10,894 bases of DNA from Puniceicoccales bacterium (GTDB lineage: Bacteria; Verrucomicrobiota; Verrucomicrobiia; Opitutales; JAIRLM01): assembly GCA_031282565.1 (NCBI GenBank), contig JAITDL010000008.1:1-10894 (forward strand), in the 5' to 3' direction. A program made the position numbers and the translations under genes. The notes beneath the pieces were generated by a model that did no database searches, had not been told where the DNA came from, and saw only the letters and a list, made by a program, of their open reading frames with translations. Below are positions 5,097 to 10,894 of this stretch, piece by piece (within the stretch, counting starts at the first letter, position 1; each line of letters begins with the position of its first letter).

Positions 5097-7559
5097 TTAT
5101 TTGCGTTCGATTGTTGCCAATATTTCCTTGGCCCTGTCGACTATGGAGAGCGGCATTCCGGCGAGCCGTGCCACGTGTATTCCGTATGATTTATCTGCCG
5201 GTCCCGGCGCCAACTTCTTTAGGAATAGAATTGATCCGTCCACTTCCCGCACCGCCGTGTGGAAATTGCGCAGCCGCGGCAGCGAATCTGCGAGGTTTGT
5301 CATTTCTCGGTAGTGCGTTGCGAAAAGCGTGCGCGGTCCGCGGTCGCCGTCGCCGTGGATATGCTCCAGAACGGCGCAGGCTATGCTGAGTCCGTCGTAG
5401 GTGCTGGTTCCGCGGCCTATTTCGTCAAGAATGAGCAAGCTATCGTCCGTTGAGCCGTGGAGAATTGCCGCAGTTTCCTCCATTTCTACCATGAACGTGG
5501 AACGGCCCCTAGAGAGGTCGTCTCCCGAGACGATGCGAGATAGGATGCGGTCCACGCGGCCGATGGTTGCGGAACTTGCAGGAACCCAGCAGCCTGTCTG
5601 TGCCAGAAACGTGATGAGTGCCACCTGGCGCATGTAGGTTGATTTCCCGCCCATGTTTGGACCGGTGAGGAGGGCGATCTGGCAATTTTCGCAGTCGAGG
5701 TCCGTGTCGTTTGGAACGAAATGGGCATCGCCAACGGTGCAGTCTTCGCGTAGGCGGAGAGTTTGTTCTATGACTGGATGCCGTCCGGCTGAAATTTCCA
5801 GGCGGCTGCCGCAATTCACGGTTGGCTTTACGTAATTTTCATCGCGGGCGAGGACAGCCCACGAGGAAAACACATCCAATTCTGCCAGGGTATGTGCCAT
5901 GGCCGCAAGGTGTTCGCCATGTCCAAGGACGTAGCCGACGAGCCTCTCAAAAATTTCCAGCTCCAGTGAAAGCGCATTGCTCTGCGCCTCTGAAATTTCC
6001 GCTTCCATGGCCCGCAATTCAGCAGTCGTGTAGCGTTCCCCGTTGACCGTCGTCTGCCGCCTGATGTAGTGGTCCGGCACGGCGCGGATGTTCGATTTTG
6101 TTACCTCGATGAAGTAGCCAAAAGTCCCATTATATTTGATGCGGAGATTTTTAATGCCAGTCGATTTCCGTTCCCGCTCCTCCATGGCGCGCAGGTGGCT
6201 TTCGCCGTTCTGCAGCGAATCGCGGTAGGAATCCAGTTTCTCGTCGAACCCACTGCGGATGAACCCACCGCAGGACGTATCCTGCGGCAAACTGTCGGCA
6301 AGTGCAGATTTCAGGATGTCGCGCAAATGTGAAAAATCGCCAATGGCCGCTGCGGTGGCCGACGCAATTGGCATGGACGATTGTTCGCCAAAGAGCTGAG
6401 TTATTTTCGGCAGCACCTCGAGCGTTGCCAAAACTCCGCCTACTTCCCGCGGCTGCCGCAGACGATTTTGCAGCCGTCCAACCATGCGCAAAATGTCCCG
6501 TATGGAGCGCAGCAGTGCGCGAAGTTTTTCAGTCAGGGCCCCATTGGCAAAAAATTCCCCGACGCAGTCCTGGCGCCTTGAAATTTCTTCCAGGGAGAGC
6601 AGCGGCTGGCTGAAAAACTCCCGCAGAAGTCGTGCGCCGGCTGCAGTTACGGTGCGGTCAACGGCGTGGAGTAGGCTGCCGTCGGCCGTGCCGCGCACCG
6701 ATTTAAAAATTTCCAAATTGTGCACCGTAGTCCTGTCTAGCAGCATTGCCCGCTCGAAGTGTACTTCGCGGATTGAGTAGATGTTGCGCAGCGTCCCTCC
6801 GAGATTTCTTTCCGCATAGCGGAGCAGTGCTCCGGCAGCGCCCAGTGCGCTGTGACTGTCGTCGATGGAAAAGGATTCCAATGACCTCACGCCGAGGACT
6901 TCCCTGATGCGCGGGCCGGCCGCCGACCTGTCGAAATATGAATCGGGCAATTCCACGGACAGGCGCCGCGTGGAAAGTTGCCTAAACGAAGGCAGCCAAA
7001 AGTTACCTTCCGGAATTGGGCAGTCGAAAAAGCCTTCCCTCACAAGAATTTCTTTCGGTTCCAACGCCGAAAGCGACGCCAGAAGCGCATTCCCGTCGCT
7101 CGAGCTTGCAATGCGCAGTTGGCCCGTCGACACGTCCAGCCAGGCCCCGCTAATTGCGCCATTTTTTTCAACCTCAAAGGCTAGCATGTAGTGGTTTGCC
7201 CTGGCGTCCATTTGCTCGTCCTCCAGCAGAGTTCCTGGAGTGTATGTGCGAGTCAGTGCCCTGCGCACGATGCGGCCGGGACGCGGTGCTTCAAGTTGTT
7301 CGCAGATGGCGACCTTCCATCCTGCATCAAGCAATTTGCGCAGGTAGACATTGGCGGCGTGGTGTGGAATACCGGCCATGGGCATTCCCTGCCGCTGGGT
7401 TAGTGTCAGCCCGAGAATTTTCGCAGCAATTTCTGCATCGTCTCTAAACAGTTCGTAGAAATCTCCGAGACGGAAAAACAGCAACGTCTTTTCCGCTAAT
7501 GTATTGCGGATCTCATCGTACTGTTCCGCCATTGGTGTAGATTTGCCGCTTGAACTCAT
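5097..7559 (-). CDS. mutS: DNA mismatch repair ATPase MutS
   Basis: An 820-residue MutS, the mismatch sensor that binds mispaired or looped DNA as a dimer and, on ATP binding, recruits MutL. The N-terminal domain carries the mismatch-reading Phe-x-Glu motif (GDFYELF, Phe34 and Glu36) and PMAGIPHHA (60-68). Connector, lever and clamp domains fill the middle (KYNGTFGYFIEV near 475-486). The ATPase domain has Walker A GPNMGGKST (633-641), the STFMVEMEE signature (687-695), Walker B LLILDEIGRG (708-717) and FATHY (746-750). It ends at DRAKEILATIERK, about 30-50 residues shorter than E. coli MutS, so the C-terminal tetramerisation segment is missing; many bacterial MutS proteins end this way. All catalytic residues are present, so it should be active. 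ATG 7559 overlaps the stop of the upstream gene as ATGA, suggesting translational coupling; no Shine-Dalgarno is evident. Confidence 0.98.
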   Translation of the reverse strand: MSSSGKSTPMAEQYDEIRNTLAEKTLLFFRLGDFYELFRDDAEIAAKILGLTLTQRQGMPMAGIPHHAANVYLRKLLDAGWKVAICEQLEAPRPGRIVRRALTRTYTPGTLLEDEQMDARANHYMLAFEVEKNGAISGAWLDVSTGQLRIASSSDGNALLASLSALEPKEILVREGFFDCPIPEGNFWLPSFRQLSTRRLSVELPDSYFDRSAAGPRIREVLGVRSLESFSIDDSHSALGAAGALLRYAERNLGGTLRNIYSIREVHFERAMLLDRTTVHNLEIFKSVRGTADGSLLHAVDRTVTAAGARLLREFFSQPLLSLEEISRRQDCVGEFFANGALTEKLRALLRSIRDILRMVGRLQNRLRQPREVGGVLATLEVLPKITQLFGEQSSMPIASATAAAIGDFSHLRDILKSALADSLPQDTSCGGFIRSGFDEKLDSYRDSLQNGESHLRAMEERERKSTGIKNLRIKYNGTFGYFIEVTKSNIRAVPDHYIRRQTTVNGERYTTAELRAMEAEISEAQSNALSLELEIFERLVGYVLGHGEHLAAMAHTLAELDVFSSWAVLARDENYVKPTVNCGSRLEISAGRHPVIEQTLRLREDCTVGDAHFVPNDTDLDCENCQIALLTGPNMGGKSTYMRQVALITFLAQTGCWVPASSATIGRVDRILSRIVSGDDLSRGRSTFMVEMEETAAILHGSTDDSLLILDEIGRGTSTYDGLSIACAVLEHIHGDGDRGPRTLFATHYREMTNLADSLPRLRNFHTAVREVDGSILFLKKLAPGPADKSYGIHVARLAGMPLSIVDRAKEILATIERK

Positions 7560-8608
7560 TGTGTAAGCTTAAATGCTAGCGTCCTCGCCACCGCAAGAAA
7601 AATTGAAACAGATATTGCAAATGCAGCTATGCAGAGCGAAATATTTGCCGCGGCCAGTTTTTTTGCCAGCTCGCCATGGGCCGTTTCAACTTCCGAATCT
7701 AGTGAAAGTACGGTTGGCATGCGCACGGCGGTCTGAAAAAAAATGACAACCGCAACGCAAATTAGTGCCACCGTAACGATTCCATTGAATAGGGCGAGTG
7801 GACGGACCAGCGCTATCACGGCGGCAAGTGCGGGAGAAATGCACATTGAAATCCACCCAAATGCTATGAATATTCCGCGCAGTTTGTTTTTTGCAATTAG
7901 GCCTTTCAGGTTCGCTTCGCCAAGAGTTGCATCTCCTGGAAGCAGTATGGCAAATGGAAGCGCTGAAACGGCTGTGGCAAAAAAGCAAAAAATGGCGGTG
8001 CTGCGCAGGATCTTAAACTGCGAAAATGTGAAACTGAGTGCCATCGTGAAGTTTGCGCAAATGCCGATCACACGCCACGGAAACCTTTCTCCGTGTAGGA
8101 GTAGGACCATGAAAGACGCCGTCAAAAGTGACTGGAAAACGGCGCTACGATGGTCAAGAATTGGCGGTAGTGCAACCGCAACGGAAAGAAGGTAGGAGGA
8201 GCGGAGTAATGTGCCAAGGATGACGTCGCGGCCATTTGGCAGGCTGTTGCCGTCGCCGATGGAAAATGGGAAAAATCGTGCAGCACCGAGGAAGCCAACG
8301 GCGTATAGTGATCCTAGACAATGGGATGATTGAACTAAAATTGCAGGAATTTGCAATGCTAGGGCGAGGGCGCAGGTTGCTGTGAATTTTTCGTCCAGGA
8401 TGTAGCCCATGGCGCAGGCTGCCATCAGCAAATACCATCCTGGATTTGCAAATGCAATGTGCGCCGCCAGCGATGCGAAAAAAATCGCTGCAGCGGCAAG
8501 GCGCCGTGGAATTTTTCCAAGAAAAATTACGGCGAAAAATGCCGCCAGCAAAAAATGGCAAAGTGCTGCGGAGGAAGATAAATCAAGTGGATATTTGGTG
8601 TAAGCCAT
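7556..8608 (-). CDS. polytopic membrane protein of unknown function, coupled to mutS
   Basis: A 350-residue, strongly hydrophobic protein with roughly 10-12 membrane segments from residue 12 to 343. Its only long polar stretches are near 118-130, 225-245 and 298-318 (SLDSEVETAHGELAKK). No signal peptide or soluble domain is visible. The segment GLIAKNKLRGIFIAFGWISM followed by SPALAAVIA, then PLALFN (about 236-275), faintly recalls the proton-channel helices of NuoN/NuoM/Mrp antiporter subunits. The conserved charged residues of that family are not clearly present, so I do not name it. The start is ATG 8608; no Shine-Dalgarno is seen. Its TGA overlaps the mutS ATG by 4 nt, so it heads a two-gene leftward unit. 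Its 5' end is divergent from the fucosyltransferase genes across a 66-nt gap. Confidence 0.7.
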   Translation of the reverse strand: MAYTKYPLDLSSSAALCHFLLAAFFAVIFLGKIPRRLAAAAIFFASLAAHIAFANPGWYLLMAACAMGYILDEKFTATCALALALQIPAILVQSSHCLGSLYAVGFLGAARFFPFSIGDGNSLPNGRDVILGTLLRSSYLLSVAVALPPILDHRSAVFQSLLTASFMVLLLHGERFPWRVIGICANFTMALSFTFSQFKILRSTAIFCFFATAVSALPFAILLPGDATLGEANLKGLIAKNKLRGIFIAFGWISMCISPALAAVIALVRPLALFNGIVTVALICVAVVIFFQTAVRMPTVLSLDSEVETAHGELAKKLAAANISLCIAAFAISVSIFLAVARTLAFKLTQ

Positions 8609-8639
8609 AGGCAGCCAGACGAATTTTTTTACGGCGATC

Positions 8640-8658
8640 TTGCAATAGAATTAATTTT
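8640..8658 (+). repeat. upstream element, copy 1
   Basis: This 19-nt stretch matches 9779-9797 at 15 of 19 positions without gaps; the shared pattern is TTGCAATNGAANNNATTTT. It begins 35 nt before the first fucosyltransferase start, against 34 nt in the second copy. It lies in the short divergent gap, and TTGCAA is its own reverse complement, so it could act in either direction. Copy 1 has TAGAAT (8646-8651) as a possible -10 but no fitting -35. Confidence 0.5.
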
Positions 8659-8674
8659 CAGCCAAACTGACTCC

Positions 8675-9751
8675 ATGGCGATCGGTGTAGTCGGGTCGAG
8701 ATTTGCGGCAAATCCATCTCGTGGAGTTTTTTCGGAAGAAGAATTTGGAGAACCAATGAAAATTATTGGCGCCGAATGTGCGGTAGCCGAAAAAATAAGG
8801 GCAACTACTCCGGCGGTGACGCATGGCTGTGCCATCGGCGTTGCTGGCGCAGGCAATTCTGCGAAACTTGACGAATCAAAGACGCCGACGAGTGTCACCA
8901 TACACCTCTCAAGCGGGCTCGGCAATCAGATTTTCATCTATTCGTTCTACAGGTTGCTACAGGAAAAACTTGGGAATGATCGAGCCTTTCTGCGGCCCAT
9001 GGCAATGATGAGCCATTCCGCTGCCGGCCATGCGAGGCCATTTCAGCTTGACCGCTTTCGCACTAAAATAGCGTACGCCAAGAAACATGAGCAAAATTCC
9101 GTACGGCTCACGTGGCCGAAGCTCAATTACGGTTCCGATGAAATAATTGGGAAACTATTCACCCAACAGAGACCCTACGAGATAGTTAATTGCTTTGAAT
9201 GGGTTGCCGGCTTGAGGTGCCTGACTGAAATAATTGACATGCTCCGCGATGAATTCGAGCCGAAAGATCAGCTCGGTTCAGCAAATGAAAAAATATTGGA
9301 GCGCATAGCAGCTGCAACTGAACCGGTAAGCGTGCACGTCCGCCGCGGCGACTACCTGGTTCCACCCTACAACAAATGGTTTAAAACATTGCCCGTTGAG
9401 TACTACAAAGGTGCTGAGAAATTTATTTGCGAGCGCGTTGAAAATCCGACATTTTTTGTCTTCTCCGACGACATAGAATGGGCAAAGAAAAACCTTAAAT
9501 TTGACTATCCATCTGTCTTTGTGGACATTAATGGCGAAGCCGATGGCTGGAAAGATTTTGTTCTAATGAAAAATTGCAGGCACCACATCACTGCAAACAG
9601 CTCATTTAGCACCTATGCCGCAGTTTTGGCGAAAAATCCTGAAAAAATCGTGGTCTCTCCGTGGAAGTTTGACGGTGGCTACGATGGCATCTTTTGGAAG
9701 GAATGTGCCTGCGTGTGCAACGACGGCACCATTGCCGCATCCAAAAGTTAG
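8675..9751 (+). CDS. GT11-type fucosyltransferase, tandem copy 1
   Basis: A 358-residue glycosyltransferase of the family-11 fold (alpha-1,2-fucosyltransferase type), which transfers fucose from GDP-fucose to a galactose-containing glycan. The domain begins at about residue 74 with the N-terminal motif SSGLGNQIF (79-87). The donor-site motif HVRRGDYL is at 221-228, FSDD at 263-266, and the C-terminal motif CRHHITANSSFS at 301-312. Bacterial members usually begin at the GLGNQ strand; here about 73 extra residues precede it, of unknown role and without signal peptide or membrane helix. ATG 8675 is chosen because the paralogue downstream matches in the extension at the same distance from its own start (GSRFAA versus GSPFPA; SEEEF versus SEEDL). 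An internal ATG at 8756 has a good GGAG 5 nt upstream and could be an alternative start giving 331 residues. Acceptor and linkage are not readable from sequence; cytosolic action is expected. Confidence 0.87.
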   Translation: MAIGVVGSRFAANPSRGVFSEEEFGEPMKIIGAECAVAEKIRATTPAVTHGCAIGVAGAGNSAKLDESKTPTSVTIHLSSGLGNQIFIYSFYRLLQEKLGNDRAFLRPMAMMSHSAAGHARPFQLDRFRTKIAYAKKHEQNSVRLTWPKLNYGSDEIIGKLFTQQRPYEIVNCFEWVAGLRCLTEIIDMLRDEFEPKDQLGSANEKILERIAAATEPVSVHVRRGDYLVPPYNKWFKTLPVEYYKGAEKFICERVENPTFFVFSDDIEWAKKNLKFDYPSVFVDINGEADGWKDFVLMKNCRHHITANSSFSTYAAVLAKNPEKIVVSPWKFDGGYDGIFWKECACVCNDGTIAASKS

Positions 9752-9778
9752 GGCGCAGCCAAAATTCCCACTGCAGCG

Positions 9779-9797
9779 TTGCAATCGAACCTATTTT
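9779..9797 (+). repeat. upstream element, copy 2
   Basis: This is the counterpart of 8640-8658 in the 61-nt gap between the two fucosyltransferase genes. Similarity continues more weakly, with a 1-nt gap, up to the start codon. The duplication therefore covered at least part of the promoter region as well as the gene. Confidence 0.5.
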
Positions 9798-9807
9798 GAC
9801 GTATAAT
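9779..9807 (+). promoter_or_regulatory. sigma-70-type promoter for fucosyltransferase copy 2
   Basis: TTGCAA (9779-9784, 4 of 6 consensus matches) is followed by exactly 17 nt and a perfect TATAAT (9802-9807). Initiation is expected near 9813-9815, on the annotated GTG start codon, so the mRNA may be leaderless or translation may begin further in. Copy 1 has no TATAAT at the matching place, so the two copies should differ in strength or control. Confidence 0.6.
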
Positions 9808-9812
9808 GATGC

Positions 9813-10880
9813 GTGGAAGTTTTGAAAATTGGTTCGCCTTTTCCGGCAAGTCTCTGTGCGCAAGACAGTTCGGAAGAAGATCTCTACGAAGAATATGGCG
9901 ACGTTGATTTCGCCATTCTAGCAATGATGCAAGATCGTGGCAAAATCTATGTGGAGCAACGAGAAAATGTTGGAGCCGCCGGAGGTGTATCAGCCGAAGG
10001 GGTTGGCCGGCCAAATATTCCGGACAGCGTGACAGTCGGCTTTGCCGGTGGGCTTGGCAATCAAATATTTGCCTATGGTCTCTATCGCCTATTGCAGGAA
10101 AAGCTTGGGAAAGATCGTGCGTTTCTGCGTCAAGTCGGAAGTGGCTATCGCGCGCCACAAAATCAAAGAAGATTCCAGCTCGAACATTTCAACACGAAAC
10201 TGAATTTTTCAGCAAACAGGAAGCGCAATGCAATTACACTTAATGCGCCGAGATGCTGCTACGAGCCGGATGATCTTATTGAAAAATTATTCCCGCGTAG
10301 CGGCCACTACGAAATATCAAATTGCTGGTGGTGGACCAATGACGGCATCATGTGCCTAACCAAAATTGTTGATGCACTACGGGATGAATTCGAACCAAAA
10401 GATCCGCTCGGCGCAGCAAATGACGCAATGCTCAAACGCATATTAGATGCAGATAATTCTGTTGCTGTTCACATTAGGCGCGGAGATTTTACGTCAATTG
10501 ACCGCTATAAAAAATATGTGGCGGACGCGGAATACTATGTGGAACTCGAAAAAACAGTGGCTGACCGCATAGCCAACCCAACATTTTTCATTTTTTCCAA
10601 TGACATGAAATGGGCAAGGGAAAATATTAAATTTAAGAGTCCCTGCGTTTTTGTTGACATTAACGGCGAAGCCGATGGCTGGAAGGATTTTGTGCTGATG
10701 AAAAACTGCAAGCACAACGTAATTGCTCAGCAAAGTTCATTTAGTACTTTTGCTGCGATTTTGGGTAGAAATCCAGACAAGATCGCATTCGGGATCGATG
10801 TTCTGCGCGGAAAATATGACGACATTTTCTGGAAGAAATACGTGCGGCTAAATGCCGACGGCACCGTTGCTAGCCAGTGA
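9813..10880 (+). CDS. GT11-type fucosyltransferase, tandem copy 2
   Basis: A 355-residue paralogue of the preceding gene, with the same expected GDP-fucose-dependent role. AGGLGNQIF (78-86) opens the domain, HIRRGDF (220-226) is the donor-site motif, and FSND is at 261-264. The stretch from FVDINGEADGW through KDFVLMKNC (280-299) is identical to copy 1. The N-terminal extension (about 72 residues) aligns with copy 1 near the start but then diverges strongly, far more than the catalytic part. In the C-terminal motif, copy 1's ANSSFS reads AQQSSFS here: one residue is inserted and the usual Asn lost, which may alter activity or specificity. The start is GTG 9813, supported by alignment to copy 1 but lying on the predicted transcription start; ATG 9924 (Met38) is an alternative without a clear Shine-Dalgarno. 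The gene ends in TGA 14 nt before the window edge, so what follows is unknown. Confidence 0.85.
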   Translation: MEVLKIGSPFPASLCAQDSSEEDLYEEYGDVDFAILAMMQDRGKIYVEQRENVGAAGGVSAEGVGRPNIPDSVTVGFAGGLGNQIFAYGLYRLLQEKLGKDRAFLRQVGSGYRAPQNQRRFQLEHFNTKLNFSANRKRNAITLNAPRCCYEPDDLIEKLFPRSGHYEISNCWWWTNDGIMCLTKIVDALRDEFEPKDPLGAANDAMLKRILDADNSVAVHIRRGDFTSIDRYKKYVADAEYYVELEKTVADRIANPTFFIFSNDMKWARENIKFKSPCVFVDINGEADGWKDFVLMKNCKHNVIAQQSSFSTFAAILGRNPDKIAFGIDVLRGKYDDIFWKKYVRLNADGTVASQ

Positions 10881-10894
10881 ATTGCCCTAGGACC

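Noticed and set aside
5097..7559. Many long antisense and shifted-frame ORFs over mutS on the + strand
   Set aside because: mutS coding on the - strand is unambiguous; the overlapping frames show no family features and reflect its codon composition.

Overview
The window reads as chromosome of a Gram-negative bacterium with a host-associated look. A signal-peptide protein ending in Phe (outer-membrane style) and two fucosyltransferases of the surface-glycan type support Gram-negative. Two neighbouring proteins with tight hydrophobic hairpins and soluble tails resemble chlamydial inclusion-membrane (Inc) proteins, and the MATE transporter's N-terminal pattern (an Asp-Arg pair, then a loop ending in NASLGA) reminds me of Chlamydiae/Verrucomicrobia-group transporters. 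That points weakly to the PVC superphylum and an intracellular or symbiotic life; it is inference, not a taxonomic call. TGA, TAA and TAG all end genes here, so the ordinary code applies. Shine-Dalgarno sequences are weak or absent at most starts.

Layout. 2-238 (+) is the 3' end of an unrecognised gene. 363-437 (+) is tRNA-Arg(CCG), followed 15 nt later by a MATE efflux transporter (453-1805, +). A Cys-containing exported protein, probably outer-membrane, follows (1933-2943, +). It converges with a leftward block, read from high to low coordinates: polytopic membrane protein (8608-7556), mutS (7559-5097, overlapping its upstream neighbour by 4 nt), a membrane/coiled-coil protein (4968-3919) and a smaller membrane-hairpin protein (3732-2965). 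The last two lie in one frame, separated by a single TAG. Diverging from this block, two tandem paralogous GT11-type fucosyltransferase genes (8675-9751 and 9813-10880, +) end the window.

How the genes fit together. Only mutS, the tRNA, the MATE transporter and the GT11 pair have functions I can name. mutS and the membrane protein upstream look translationally coupled. The GT11 pair is a local duplication that includes the N-terminal extension and a short stretch of upstream DNA; it probably serves fucosylation of a surface glycan or another acceptor. The two hairpin proteins plus the exported protein form a lineage-specific envelope/effector-like patch between housekeeping genes. I see no CRISPR array, insertion sequence, phage gene or rRNA. 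No stretch over 300 bases lacks a gene.
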